A stretch of DNA of 8,606 nucleotides from Desulfuromonadales bacterium C00003107 (GCA_001751225.1 MAXT01000243.1:1-8606); one strand, 5' to 3'; shown: positions 1-7,751, numbered from the stretch's first letter. The notes: generated by a model not told the origin, from the sequence alone. Numbers and translations are program-made.

Positions 1-460
<460 letters not shown>

Positions 461-581
461 TGCGTCAACCTCCCTTGTTTTTAACTTTTTTGTTTTGACC
501 TAGGTGGGGCCGCCAGAGCATTGACCGGGGCCGGCAAAAATTGCTCCAAAGCAAAACGTCCAGCAACGGAATCTCTGAAAA
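461..581 (-). other. Spacer/leader between tRNA-Thr(GGT) and tuf
   Basis: This 121-base spacer becomes the tuf mRNA leader once the upstream tRNA is cut out of the shared precursor. Apart from the GGGAGG ribosome binding site near its end, it holds a GC-rich stretch (about 506-536) followed, on the minus strand, by an A-rich run. I see no clear terminator hairpin and no convincing separate promoter, which fits co-transcription of tuf with the tRNAs. Confidence 0.5.
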
Positions 582-657
<76 letters not shown>

Positions 658-700
658 TTATTCGAGATCACGCTTACTGGATTCGCTGCTTTTTCTAAAA

Positions 701-777
701 TGGAGCGGGAAACGGGACTCGAACCCGCGACCCTCAGCTTGGAAGGCTGACGCTCTAGCCAACTGAGCTATTCCCGC
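701..777 (-). tRNA. tRNA-Gly (anticodon TCC)
   Basis: This is a 77-base tRNA with an encoded CCA (complement of 701-703). The acceptor stem is GCGGGAA/TTCCCGC, with D-loop AGCTCAGTTGGCTAGAGC and T-arm CGGGTTCGAGTCCCG. The anticodon stem TCAGC/GCTGA holds loop CTTCCAA, so the anticodon is TCC (741-743), reading GGA/GGG. It is the third tRNA of the operon, matching glyT of E. coli. The 123 bases between it and tRNA-Tyr (778-900) hold nothing I recognise. Confidence 0.98.
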
Positions 778-900
778 CCGAGAAAACGACAACCAAACCC
801 TATGTGAAGCATTTTGGACTTGGCGACGGCTCCGGTCCCAGTACTGACGGCCTCAGCCTCCTGGTATACGGCCACCGGCACTTTGCCCGGCAAGATTATT

Positions 901-985
901 TGGTGGAGGGGGGAGGATTCGAACCTCCGAAGTCTACGACGTCAGATTTACAGTCTGATCCCTTTGGCCACTCGGGAACCCCTCC
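901..985 (-). tRNA. tRNA-Tyr (anticodon GTA)
   Basis: This is an 85-base class II tRNA with the long variable arm expected of bacterial tRNA-Tyr and an encoded CCA (complement of 901-903). The acceptor stem is GGAGGGG paired to CCCCTCC, followed by TTCCCGAGTGGCCAAAGGG in the D region. The anticodon loop CTGTAAA gives GTA (949-951). It is the second tRNA of the operon, matching tyrU of E. coli. Confidence 0.97.
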
Positions 986-1037
986 AAGAGAAACTTTCTA
1001 GCTATTCAATTGTTGCGCCGTGCCATGCGCAGCCTAC

Positions 1038-1113
1038 TGGAGCTGGCGACAGGAATTGAACCCGCAACCTGCTGATTACAAGTCAGCTGCTCTACCAATT
1101 GAGCTACGCCAGC
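1038..1113 (-). tRNA. tRNA-Thr (anticodon TGT)
   Basis: This is a 76-base tRNA with an encoded CCA (complement of 1038-1040) and acceptor stem GCTGGCG/CGCCAGC. The anticodon loop CTTGTAA gives TGT (1078-1080), reading ACA/ACG. The T-stem contains two G-U pairs but closes fully. It is the first gene after the operon promoters, matching thrU of E. coli. Confidence 0.97.
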
Positions 1114-1137
1114 AGCACTGAATTAAGACAGACAGAC

Positions 1138-1166
1138 TTTATACATGGTAACGGGCGACTTTGCAA
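1138..1166 (-). promoter_or_regulatory. Likely proximal promoter of the tRNA-tuf operon
   Basis: On the minus strand TTGCAA (1161-1166) is followed after 17 bases by TATAAA (1138-1143). Both hexamers are good sigma-70 matches at ideal spacing. Transcription would start near 1130, leaving a leader of under 20 bases before tRNA-Thr(TGT), as expected for a tRNA operon. Confidence 0.6.
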
Positions 1167-1210
1167 GGACCATTTTTCACAAAATTGTCACATGCCAAGC
1201 AACGGCGTTG

Positions 1211-1240
1211 TGTATATTATGTTTTCGCCATCCCTGTCAA
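1211..1240 (-). promoter_or_regulatory. Likely distal promoter of the tRNA-tuf operon
   Basis: On the minus strand a perfect TTGACA (1235-1240) precedes an AT-rich stretch containing TATACA (1211-1216, spacer 18) and, as an alternative, TAATAT at spacer 15. It lies between the rlmB stop and the first tRNA, about 70 bases upstream of the proximal promoter. With no clear rlmB terminator here, some read-through from the proS-rlmB transcript is also possible. Confidence 0.5.
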
Positions 1241-1274
1241 GCACATTCAAGCATTTTTCCCTAATTAACCAATT

Positions 1275-2030
1275 TCATTCACTGGAAGAAGTCAGGTTCC
1301 TCTGGCGTCCTGCCTCAAACAAAGCAACGGAGGTCGCTACCGATGCATTGAGAGACGATACTTTACCACAGAGAGGAATCGCCAGCAGCAGGTCGCAGTG
1401 GGTCCGGGTATTGGGGCGCAACCCGGTCCCCTCGCTGCCGACCACCAGGGCTAAATCGCCCCGCAGGTCCGTGGCATACAAGGAACTGGCGCCCTCTTCT
1501 CCAGCCAGACCGTAGACCCATACCCCCTCCTTACGCAAAGCATCGATGGTACGGGCCAAATTGGTTACCTGACATAGCGGAACATGCTCTAAAGCACCGG
1601 CGGAAACCTTATCGACCACCCCGGTTACCGGGCAGGCACGATCCTTGGCCACAATCACCCCATGGCACCCGGCACCGTCGGCACTGCGCAAAATCGCGCC
1701 GAGATTATGGGGGTCGGTAATTCCATCCAAAATCAAAAAAAAGGCCGGCTCTTTCGAGGCTCGCCATCGACCCAACAGCTCATCTAGTGCAAGATAGGCA
1801 AAGGGTTCGACCTCCAGCAGAGCACCCTGGTGATTACCGTGGCCCACCAGTCGGTCGAGTTCACGCCGGTCCCGGCGGCTCACCGTTATTCCGAGCCCCT
1901 CAGCTTCCCGCTGCAACCGCACTAGACGGGTCGACTTGCTGTCCCGCTGCAGAATCAAAGCCAAAGGGCGCCGCCGAGAACTGCGCAGCCCTTCGCTCAC
2001 CGTATTTATACCATAGATAAGGTCAGCCAT
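1275..2030 (-). CDS. rlmB: 23S rRNA (guanosine-2'-O)-methyltransferase RlmB, SpoU/TrmH family
   Basis: This cytoplasmic enzyme transfers a methyl group from S-adenosylmethionine to the 2'-OH of a guanosine (G2251 in E. coli) in the peptidyl-transferase P-loop of 23S rRNA. The 251-residue product has the family layout. A small N-terminal substrate-binding domain (about 1-75) begins MADLIYGINTVSEGL. The SPOUT trefoil-knot domain (about 95-245) has motif 1 DGITDPHNLGAILRSA (102-117), motif 2 VGSEGTGL (197-204) and motif 3 IPLCGKVSSLNASVA (218-232). Length is normal for the family. The ATG lies inside the last codons of pyrF, with an 8-base overlap and GAGG about 7 bases upstream, so translation is probably coupled to pyrF. 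The assignment to RlmB rather than another SpoU methyltransferase rests on length, N-terminal domain and motifs. Confidence 0.93.
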   Translation of the reverse strand: MADLIYGINTVSEGLRSSRRRPLALILQRDSKSTRLVRLQREAEGLGITVSRRDRRELDRLVGHGNHQGALLEVEPFAYLALDELLGRWRASKEPAFFLILDGITDPHNLGAILRSADGAGCHGVIVAKDRACPVTGVVDKVSAGALEHVPLCQVTNLARTIDALRKEGVWVYGLAGEEGASSLYATDLRGDLALVVGSEGTGLRPNTRTHCDLLLAIPLCGKVSSLNASVATSVALFEAGRQRNLTSSSE

Positions 2031-2766
2031 GATTGGCCTCAGTCAGCGCCTGGGCCATCTCCTCAAGAATCGCCGTTGCTGCCTCCCGCGGATCGGCTGC
2101 CTTGGCAATCGGCCGACCAACCACCAGGTAATCGGCACCGCAGGCTATAGCTTCTGCCGGTGGCGTGATTCGCTTCTGATCGTCAACACTGGCAAAGGCC
2201 GGCCGCACTCCGGGGGTAACGATCACAAAGTCATTGCCGCAGGCACGCCGGATCAAGGACACTTCCCGAGGCGAAGCCACCACACCATCTAGACCGGCCT
2301 GCTGGGCAAGCTTAGCCAAATGCGGCACCATCTCCTCCACCGGCCGGTCGATACCAACCGCACGCAATGTCTCTTGGTCACTTGAGGTCAAGATGGTCAC
2401 TGCCAACAACACGGGACGTTCAATTTTTTCGGCCGCGCAGCACTCATTTACGGCAGCCACAGTTTCGCGCATCATGGTCGGCCCGCCAAGAGCATGCACG
2501 TTGACCATTTTCACTCCCAAACGGCAGGCCTCCACAGTCGCTCGGGCCACCGTGTTGGGGATATCGTGGTATTTTAGATCGAGAAAAACCTGCCCGCCTC
2601 GTTCCTGAATACGTCGAACGATATCGGGGCCACAACGGGTAAAGAGTTGTTTGCCAACCTTGAACAGACCAACCTTGTCATGCAACTGTTCCACCCAACG
2701 CTCCGCGGCGGCACAGGAATCAACATCCAAAGCAAAAATGAGCCTTTGTCTAGCGGCCTCAATCAT
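2023..2766 (-). CDS. pyrF: Orotidine 5'-phosphate decarboxylase
   Basis: This enzyme catalyses the last step of de novo UMP synthesis, OMP to UMP plus CO2, in the cytoplasm. The 247-residue TIM-barrel protein has the type 1 bacterial signature: FALDVD at residues 11-16, the catalytic Asp-x-Lys-x-x-Asp in LDLKYHDIPNT (D63, K65, D68), VTPGVRP (183-189) and the phosphate-binding GADYLVVGRPI (210-220, R218). The start ATG shares the sequence ATGA with the stop codon of the upstream DUF4388 gene, and GGAGAG lies about 8 bases upstream. The end overlaps rlmB by 8 bases. The gene looks complete and ordinary. Its position among translation genes, away from other pyr genes, is common in bacteria and suggests constitutive expression. 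Confidence 0.97.
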   Translation of the reverse strand: MIEAARQRLIFALDVDSCAAAERWVEQLHDKVGLFKVGKQLFTRCGPDIVRRIQERGGQVFLDLKYHDIPNTVARATVEACRLGVKMVNVHALGGPTMMRETVAAVNECCAAEKIERPVLLAVTILTSSDQETLRAVGIDRPVEEMVPHLAKLAQQAGLDGVVASPREVSLIRRACGNDFVIVTPGVRPAFASVDDQKRITPPAEAIACGADYLVVGRPIAKAADPREAATAILEEMAQALTEANHG

Positions 2767-3986
2767 GATTTTCTCTCCAGAATATTCTTGATCCGCCGGG
2801 GTATCTCCTGAACCCGCTGTAGCAATTCGGCGGATGCGGCGTTGCCAAGATCACGGCGGGCCGCATGGCATTCCATATAGACCAACTCAGTCAACGCTTC
2901 AGCGAGCAGCTTCTTCTTGTCCCGTTCTTCGAGACCGGCCAGATTGGCCAAAACTCGCCCCCCATCCACGGAGCCGTCATCAAGCAGTGCGACATCACGA
3001 AACACGTAAGAAAAAGGAGAAGGAACAGCCCGCAGAAAATTACGTAATTCATCGCTGAAACGAGGGTTATTCTCGGCAATGCGGCGGTAGAGCAGGACCA
3101 ACACACCGTTGAACACCTTCAGCATCTCGCCGATGTCGCCACCGACAGTAAAGGTCGGTGCGTCTTCCATGCGCACCAAGCCCTTGCCTATCAGCTGGTG
3201 CAGCAGACGTAAACCCTCGAGCTCAGCCACGCCACTACGCCGCAATACCGACTTGACGTTGAGTCGGCCGCGGCCGATGACCTCAAGCAGAGCACCTTCA
3301 GGCTCGCTGAGACTGCCGGGCTCTTTATCCGTCGGCATGGGGATGGCTTCCAAGGAACGAATCTGGCGCATGAAAAGGGCTCGCTCATCGATGCGACGCA
3401 GCCCTTCCATGATGAGGTTCTGGGTACTGGCTGAGAGCCGTACCGCCTGATCCTCTTCAACCTCCTTTTCCTGATAATAAAAGCTGCCTTCCGTGGCTAA
3501 AAACAGATTATAAATGCTCACCTCGACCTGATAGCGACTGGCGAGCCAGAGGTCCTTAGCGGTAACAATCTTCTTTTCCACCAGACACTTACCAATTTGG
3601 GCCTGACTTCCCGCCAACTGACGGGCCTTGTGCAGAGCATCTCGGTCGAGCTTACCTTGGTCGTAAAGGATTTCACAAAGGTGCTCTTCGGCAAAGGTGC
3701 TAGTAGCAAAAACGATCTCGCCCAGCTTGAAATAAATCTCCTTACGACCACCTTTCAACTCCAGGCACAACACCCCTGTCTTGCGAAACATATTAAAAAA
3801 GGACATCAAATCGACCAGAGCGATATCACCCAGTCGGCCGGCTAGTTGCACCTTGTTTTCGGGATCGATTAGCAGCAGATGACCAGGGCTATGCGAGGCA
3901 AGCTCCAAGGGACGGCCACCGAGTTCTTTCGCTGCATAAAAGGGCAGAGCCAATCGACCGCTGCTATCGATACTGGATTGCTTCAT
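2763..3986 (-). CDS. DUF4388 (PATAN-type) domain protein of unknown function
   Basis: This 407-residue protein has no known reaction. Residues about 45-115 match the DUF4388 style seen in deltaproteobacterial signalling proteins (LGDIALVDLMSFFNMFRKTG, then EIYFKLGEIVFATS and EEHLCEILYDQGKL). The first 40 residues (IDSSGRLALPFYAAKELG, then HLLLIDP) look like an AbrB/MraZ-type beta hairpin; that is my inference. Residues 125-175 and 225-275 look like small helical or winged-helix segments, and the C-terminus is helical and charged. No signal peptide or membrane segment is visible. I chose the ATG at 3986-3984 because AAAGGA lies 6 bases upstream; the in-frame GTG at 4001-3999 would add five residues but has a weaker site. 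It lies 42 bases after proS and its TGA overlaps pyrF in ATGA, so it belongs to the operon. A signalling or regulatory role is plausible but unproven. Confidence 0.85.
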   Translation of the reverse strand: MKQSSIDSSGRLALPFYAAKELGGRPLELASHSPGHLLLIDPENKVQLAGRLGDIALVDLMSFFNMFRKTGVLCLELKGGRKEIYFKLGEIVFATSTFAEEHLCEILYDQGKLDRDALHKARQLAGSQAQIGKCLVEKKIVTAKDLWLASRYQVEVSIYNLFLATEGSFYYQEKEVEEDQAVRLSASTQNLIMEGLRRIDERALFMRQIRSLEAIPMPTDKEPGSLSEPEGALLEVIGRGRLNVKSVLRRSGVAELEGLRLLHQLIGKGLVRMEDAPTFTVGGDIGEMLKVFNGVLVLLYRRIAENNPRFSDELRNFLRAVPSPFSYVFRDVALLDDGSVDGGRVLANLAGLEERDKKKLLAEALTELVYMECHAARRDLGNAASAELLQRVQEIPRRIKNILERKS

Positions 3987-4006
3987 GACTGTTCCTTTCA
4001 CCCCAT

Positions 4007-4019
4007 GTCCCGCAGGGAC
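4007..4019. repeat. Small hairpin between proS and the DUF4388 gene
   Basis: GTCCC and GGGAC form a 5-bp stem around the loop GCA, just after the proS stop. No T-run follows on either strand, so it is not a convincing terminator. It could slow read-through or protect the mRNA end, or be chance. Confidence 0.3.
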
Positions 4020-4028
4020 TGCGCATCG

Positions 4029-5744
4029 TCATCGGACCAAGGCTTGACGAACCTGTTCGGCAAGGCGTTGAGCCGCCTCCGCCAGGGGCAGCATGGTCCG
4101 CTCACCATCGCTGCGCCGCTGTAGTTCCACCATTTCCTCCTTGAGCCCGCGGGACCCCACCGTCAACCGCAGGGGAATACCGAGCAAATCGGCATCCTTG
4201 AACTTGCTGCCCGCTCGCTCGTCCCGATCGTCCAGCAGCACCTCGATGCCGGCCTGCTGTAGCGCCTGGTAGAGATCTTCCGAGGCCTGCAAGACCGCTT
4301 CATCCTTAGTGTTGACCACGGTGATCAAAACCTGGAAGGGAGCGATGGGCAGCGGAAAAACTATACCATTATCGTCGTGGTTCTGCTCGATGGCCGATGC
4401 CACCGTACGACCGATACCTATGCCGTAGCAGCCCATGAAAAGCATTCGATCCTTGCCCTGATCATCGAGAACCGTGGCACCCAGCGCTTCGGAATATTTA
4501 GTGCCGAGTTTGAAGATGTGGCCGACCTCGATGCCCCGCCAACTCTCCAGCTGACCTGCGCAACGAGGACAGGGATCACCAGCCACGCTTAGTCGCAGGT
4601 CGGCAAAGGTCTCTACGGTAAAGTCCCGCCGCAGATTAACCCCCATGTAGTGGCTGTCAACAACGTTGGCGCCAACGATGAAGTCGGCCATGGCCGCCAC
4701 TTCATGGTCGGCCAACAAACGCAGCTTGAGGCCGACAGGACCGGCAAAACCGCTTGGCGCGCCGGTAACCTGCAGCACCACCTCTTCGCTGGCCAGAGTC
4801 ACCTCGTTGCAATCGAGCAGACGACAGAGCTTGATGTCGTTCAGCTCCCGGTCACCACGCAGCAGCACCGCGACCGTCTGACCATCATCGGTCTGCAGAA
4901 TCAGGGTTTTGACTAATTGCTGGGGCGTGAGATCGAGAAAATCCGTCACTTCCGCCACCGACTTCTGGCCGGGCGTAGCTACCTGCTGCAGATCCGCAGT
5001 CGGCTCCGGTGTCGCTGTGGCCGTTGCGACCAGTTCGGCCTTCTCCACATTGGCGGCATACTCGCAGCTGTCACATGAAACGATGGCATCCTCGCCCGAC
5101 TCGGCTAGGACCATAAATTCGTGGGAGGAAGAACCACCGATATTACCGGTGTCGGCTTCCACCGCCCGAAACTTCAGGCCGCAGCGTTCAAAGATTCGCC
5201 GATAGGCCTGAAACATCTTTTCGTAGGCGATATCCGCCCCGGCCTCATCGAGGTCAAAAGAGTAGGCATCCTTCATAATGAATTCACGGCCGCGCATCAA
5301 GCCGAAACGGGGCCGAATCTCATCGCGAAACTTGGTCTGAATCTGATACAGATTAAGAGGTAACTGCCGGTAGGAGCGCACCGTATTTCGCACCACATCG
5401 GTAACTACTTCCTCATGGGTGGGTCCCAGACAGAATTCGGTGTCCTTGCGATCCTTGAGGCGCAACAATTCCTTGCCATACTGCTCCCAGCGCTGCGATT
5501 CCTGCCACAGCTCGGCCGGAACAACCATCGGCATGAGCAGTTCCAGGGCTCCGGCCCGTTCCATTTCCTGGCGGACGATCTCTTCTACCTTGCGCACGGC
5601 GCGCAACCCGAAAGGCAGATAGTTATAGATACCGGCAGCGACCTTGCGGATCATGCCGGCCCGCAGCATGAGCTGATGGCTGATAATCTCGGCGTCGGCC
5701 GGGGTTTCCTTAAGAGTAGCGAGAAGGTATTGAGAATAACGCAT
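4029..5744 (-). CDS. proS: Prolyl-tRNA synthetase, bacterial type with editing insertion
   Basis: This class II synthetase charges tRNA-Pro with proline. The 571-residue product nearly equals the 572 residues of the E. coli enzyme. The catalytic core has GPTHEE (108-113), motif 2 [17 protein letters not shown] (139-155) and motif 3 GIGIGR (441-446). Residues about 225-400 are the INS domain that removes mischarged alanine; K279 sits where the editing lysine of E. coli ProRS is expected. The anticodon-binding domain (about 468-571) includes [10 protein letters not shown] and [11 protein letters not shown]. Cys pairs CDSC (224-227) and CPRC (392-395) bracket the INS domain and could bind zinc. 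The frame is open for 25 codons upstream, but the start [19 protein letters not shown] aligns with known ProRS N-termini and has AGAGGT 7-10 bases upstream. It is probably the first gene of the minus-strand operon. Confidence 0.97.
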   Translation of the reverse strand: MRYSQYLLATLKETPADAEIISHQLMLRAGMIRKVAAGIYNYLPFGLRAVRKVEEIVRQEMERAGALELLMPMVVPAELWQESQRWEQYGKELLRLKDRKDTEFCLGPTHEEVVTDVVRNTVRSYRQLPLNLYQIQTKFRDEIRPRFGLMRGREFIMKDAYSFDLDEAGADIAYEKMFQAYRRIFERCGLKFRAVEADTGNIGGSSSHEFMVLAESGEDAIVSCDSCEYAANVEKAELVATATATPEPTADLQQVATPGQKSVAEVTDFLDLTPQQLVKTLILQTDDGQTVAVLLRGDRELNDIKLCRLLDCNEVTLASEEVVLQVTGAPSGFAGPVGLKLRLLADHEVAAMADFIVGANVVDSHYMGVNLRRDFTVETFADLRLSVAGDPCPRCAGQLESWRGIEVGHIFKLGTKYSEALGATVLDDQGKDRMLFMGCYGIGIGRTVASAIEQNHDDNGIVFPLPIAPFQVLITVVNTKDEAVLQASEDLYQALQQAGIEVLLDDRDERAGSKFKDADLLGIPLRLTVGSRGLKEEMVELQRRSDGERTMLPLAEAAQRLAEQVRQALVR

Positions 5745-5817
5745 GGAGTACACCTCTGACTTAGCAGATTTCAGAACGCAGGAACAGTAAGACGGCCGCG
5801 TCGAATATAAACAAAAC

Positions 5818-5834
5818 AAGGCACCGAGTGCCTT
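5818..5834 (-). terminator. Hairpin with T-rich tail in the proS leader
   Basis: AAGGCAC and GTGCCTT form a perfect 7-bp stem with a 3-base loop. On the minus strand it is followed by GTTTTGTTTATATT, giving it the form of a short intrinsic terminator. No minus-strand gene ends here. It may stop antisense transcription coming from the AAA side, act as an attenuator in the proS leader, or be the 5' hairpin of the proS mRNA. The interrupted T-tract makes it a weak terminator. Confidence 0.35.
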
Positions 5835-5838
5835 TACG

Positions 5839-5864
5839 GGCCAGAAATTAGCCTATTTTTGGCC
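5839..5864. repeat. Inverted repeat upstream of proS
   Basis: GGCCAGAAAT (5839-5848) and ATTTTTGGCC (5855-5864) form a 10-bp stem, with one G-T pair and a 6-base loop, 4 bases from the neighbouring hairpin. It overlaps the candidate proS -10 element, so it could be an operator-type dyad. No regulator is known. Confidence 0.4.
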
Positions 5865-5873
5865 AGAATGCAA
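5845..5873 (-). promoter_or_regulatory. Candidate proS promoter
   Basis: On the minus strand TTGCAT (5868-5873) is followed after 17 bases by TAATTT (5845-5850). Each hexamer matches consensus at only half of its positions, though spacing is ideal. A better -10 word, TATATT (5804-5809), lies closer to the gene but lacks a -35 partner. Transcription from the first candidate would begin near 5838, just before the T-tailed hairpin. Confidence 0.3.
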
Positions 5874-5933
5874 GCAAACTCGCTCTCTTGTAGACCTGTC
5901 AGGGCCGCTCCCAGTAAGCGCTGCAGGCATCCG

Positions 5934-5962
5934 TGGACATTTTACCCCCAATGAACTAATCT
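5934..5962 (+). promoter_or_regulatory. Candidate promoter for the AAA ATPase gene
   Basis: TGGACA (5934-5939, five of six matches to TTGACA) precedes TAATCT (5957-5962, three of six) at 17-base spacing. If active, transcription would start near 5969 and the whole 245-bp repeat element (5988-6232) would lie in the 5' untranslated region of the AAA mRNA. I see no better plus-strand promoter between the element and the gene. Confidence 0.3.
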
Positions 5963-5987
5963 GCTGGTCATAAACACCGACTAGCTC

Positions 5988-6232
5988 GTGTCCATCCGGA
6001 AACTCTGAATGGACACAGTGTAGTTTTCATATGGGAACGAGTAATTTTCCCCAAGGCCAAGAAAATCAAGCACTTGCGCGGAGGGTCTCTGTTTAGACCG
6101 CACCATTTCGCAGGACAGCTGAATGGGACAGCCTCCGGCTGCCGAATGGCAAGGGCCATGGACGGCCCGAGTCACAAGCAAGTGTGCGGATTGACGCCGA
6201 GCTTGGGGGAAAGGACTGTTTCCGGCTTAAAA
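5988..6232 (+). mobile_element. MITE-like 245-bp element upstream of the AAA gene
   Basis: The left end GTGTCCATCCGGAAAC (5988-6003) and the complement of the right end, TTTTAAGCCGGAAAC (6232-6218), share a CCGGAAAC core as imperfect terminal inverted repeats. The 7-mer CTAGCTC stands immediately outside both ends (5981-5987 and 6233-6239), as expected of a target-site duplication. Inside the left end, GTGTCCAT (5988-5995) and ATGGACAC (6009-6016) form an 8-bp stem. The first 50 bases recur in inverted form at 7774-7821. There is no transposase and no credible gene inside; a 66-codon frame (6074-6274) crosses the element and the AAA start and has no good ribosome binding site. Non-autonomous transposition is inferred; other dispersed repeat types are possible. 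Confidence 0.55.
6045..6213 (+). ncRNA. Candidate structured RNA inside the 245-bp element
   Basis: The element interior folds on paper into a nested, multibranched structure. The outer helix pairs 6049-6055 (CCCCAAG) with 6202-6208 (CTTGGGG), extended past a one-base bulge by 6045-6048 with 6210-6213. A second helix pairs 6071-6077 (CACTTGC) with 6178-6184 (GCAAGTG). Inside lie hairpins GGTCT/AGACC (6084-6099), CCATT/AATGG (6103-6126), CAGCC/GGCTG (6129-6141) and GGGCC/GGCCC (6153-6168). An alternative pairing, CCGCAC (6098-6103) with GTGCGG (6184-6189), competes with two of these helices. I match it to no known RNA family. It may be a leader RNA, an RNA carried by the repeat, or simply DNA palindromes of a MITE. 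The other strand could form similar helices, so the strand is assigned only from the neighbouring gene. Confidence 0.35.
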
Positions 6233-6257
6233 CTAGCTCTCTTTCTGGAGTCTTGCC

Positions 6258-7748
6258 ATGGATCCATTGCTTAATTCCACTACCTTTACCCGATTGGTGG
6301 CCGCCGGCACCCCCCTACTATTGATCGCCACCAGTAACGAACAGCGCAGCGAATCGTTGTTGGGCCGCTCCCTGCAACAGAGCTTTAAGGATATGCCAGA
6401 GCCCTGTGCATGGACCTGCACCAACGGCTTCCCCGGCCAACAAGACACCAACGATCCACTCCAGGCCCTGTCCTGGGCTGTCCGCCAAGAAGGGCGCGGC
6501 ATCTACATCTTCAAGGACCTGCATTGGTTCTGGCAGGACAACCCCTCTATTCAGCGTTTACTAAAAGACTTTGCCGGCCAGCGCCGGGCCCCTGGCAAGA
6601 TGTTGGTGCTGCTCTGCCCAAAAACAGACATTCCCGAAGAGCTACAGCCCTGCTTCACCATTTTGCGCCACCCTCTGCCCGACCGAGCCGAAATTCGCGG
6701 TTATCTGCAAGCCCACCGCGACAAGGACCCGACGCTAGGTCGCATGATCACCAGCGACGACGATCTGAACCGTCTGACTCTAGCCGCCCAGGGCCTCGGC
6801 CTGCGCGATATCGACGGAGCCCTACGCCTGGCCCGGGTCACTCCAGATGCTGGCGCTGAAGCGATCCGCACCGCCCTATTCCAGGACAAGAAACAACTGT
6901 TGGCCCGCACCGGGATCATGGAATTCGTCGACAACGAGCTTGATCCAGACCAGGTCGGCGGCATGGAAAATCTCAAACACTGGATGGATAAACGGGAGCA
7001 GGCCTTTGGCGCTGAAAAACTGGCCTCGGGCAACAACCTGCCCAAGGGAGTCCTGATGATGGGCATCAGCGGCTGCGGCAAGAGCCTGTTCGTCAAGGCC
7101 ATCGCTGCCCGCTGGCAGTTGCCCCTGGTGCGCCTCGACATGGCTACCGTCTACGAAGGGACCTACGGCTCGCCGGAAAGCAGCCTTCGTCAAGCCTGCA
7201 CCTTAGCTGAAGCCCTCTCCCCCTGCGTACTGTGGATCGACGAGATCGAAGCCGGCATCTCCAACCAGGGCTTCAAGTCAGAAGGCGGCGCGGCGTCCCG
7301 TGTGCTCGGCTACTTTCTCACGTGGATGCAGGAGAAACGCACACCGGTGTTTGTGGCCGCCACGGCTAACGCCATCGAATTGCTGCCGGCCGAAATGCTG
7401 CGCAAAGGCCGCTTCGACGAGATCTTCTATATCGCTCTACCCAGCGTCGAAGAACGGGAAGAAATCTTCAACATCCACCTGCAGAAGCGAGATTTCCAGC
7501 CGACAGCCTTCTCACCATCGATGCTGGCCCATTCAACCAAAGGCTTTTCCGGCGCCGAGATCGAACAGGCGGTGACCGGTGCCTCCTTTGAAGCCCTGGC
7601 TCAAGGGCGACCCATGAGCCAACAGGACATTATGGAGACCATCGGTCGCACAGTGCCCCTGTCTATAACAATGGCCGAGCAGATCAAAAAGATCGAGGCC
7701 TGGGCCTTCAAACGGGCGGTACCGGCCAGCAAGCACGGCAGACGCTAA
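6258..7748 (+). CDS. Ycf46-like AAA ATPase
   Basis: This 496-residue cytoplasmic ATPase resembles the Ycf46-type AAA proteins of cyanobacteria and plastids, whose role is largely unknown. The C-terminal AAA module (about 230-455) is complete. It has Walker A GISGCGKS (269-276), Walker B VLWIDEIE with D328 and E329, [21 protein letters not shown] with arginines 382 and 385 in the arginine-finger region, and [10 protein letters not shown] carrying the sensor-2 area. The N-terminal half (about 10-200) looks like a degenerate AAA fold without a Walker A motif: [11 protein letters not shown] (20-30), [11 protein letters not shown] (65-75), and [10 protein letters not shown] (82-91) in a Walker-B-like position. 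ATG 6258 has GGAG 7 bases upstream. The gene is flanked by inverted copies of one repeat element, and its stop codon lies in the CTAACTC beside the second copy. The target protein of this remodeller is unknown; the family call rests on recalled motif patterns. Confidence 0.85.
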   Translation: MDPLLNSTTFTRLVAAGTPLLLIATSNEQRSESLLGRSLQQSFKDMPEPCAWTCTNGFPGQQDTNDPLQALSWAVRQEGRGIYIFKDLHWFWQDNPSIQRLLKDFAGQRRAPGKMLVLLCPKTDIPEELQPCFTILRHPLPDRAEIRGYLQAHRDKDPTLGRMITSDDDLNRLTLAAQGLGLRDIDGALRLARVTPDAGAEAIRTALFQDKKQLLARTGIMEFVDNELDPDQVGGMENLKHWMDKREQAFGAEKLASGNNLPKGVLMMGISGCGKSLFVKAIAARWQLPLVRLDMATVYEGTYGSPESSLRQACTLAEALSPCVLWIDEIEAGISNQGFKSEGGAASRVLGYFLTWMQEKRTPVFVAATANAIELLPAEMLRKGRFDEIFYIALPSVEEREEIFNIHLQKRDFQPTAFSPSMLAHSTKGFSGAEIEQAVTGASFEALAQGRPMSQQDIMETIGRTVPLSITMAEQIKKIEAWAFKRAVPASKHGRR

Positions 7749-7751
7749 CTC

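Noticed and set aside
778..900. Long spacer between tRNA-Gly and tRNA-Tyr as a possible extra tRNA or small RNA
   Set aside because: No cloverleaf can be drawn and only a 4-bp stem is visible; it appears to be processed spacer.
1099..1515. 138-codon plus-strand frame across the tRNA promoter region and the rlmB end
   Set aside because: It begins inside tRNA-Thr, crosses two promoters and lies antisense to rlmB; no ribosome binding site is evident.
5745..5819. Longer ProRS start adding 25 residues (MFCLYSTRP...)
   Set aside because: The extension has no family similarity, lacks a good ribosome binding site, and the start at 5744 matches known ProRS N-termini.
5818..5834. GGCACCGAGTGC-like string recalling the end of a Cas9 tracrRNA
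   Set aside because: It is only a simple palindrome; no CRISPR repeats, anti-repeat or cas genes are in the window.
6103..6141. Resemblance to a GEMM-I (cyclic di-GMP) riboswitch: ACCATT, then GGGACAGCCTCCGGC
   Set aside because: The conserved GCAAA between GGGAC and AGCC is missing, no tetraloop and receptor pair is evident, and the later GTAGC-type segment is absent. The similarity is short and probably chance.
6074..6274. 66-codon plus-strand frame overlapping the AAA start
   Set aside because: It runs through palindromic repeat sequence, has no Shine-Dalgarno and no recognisable protein character.
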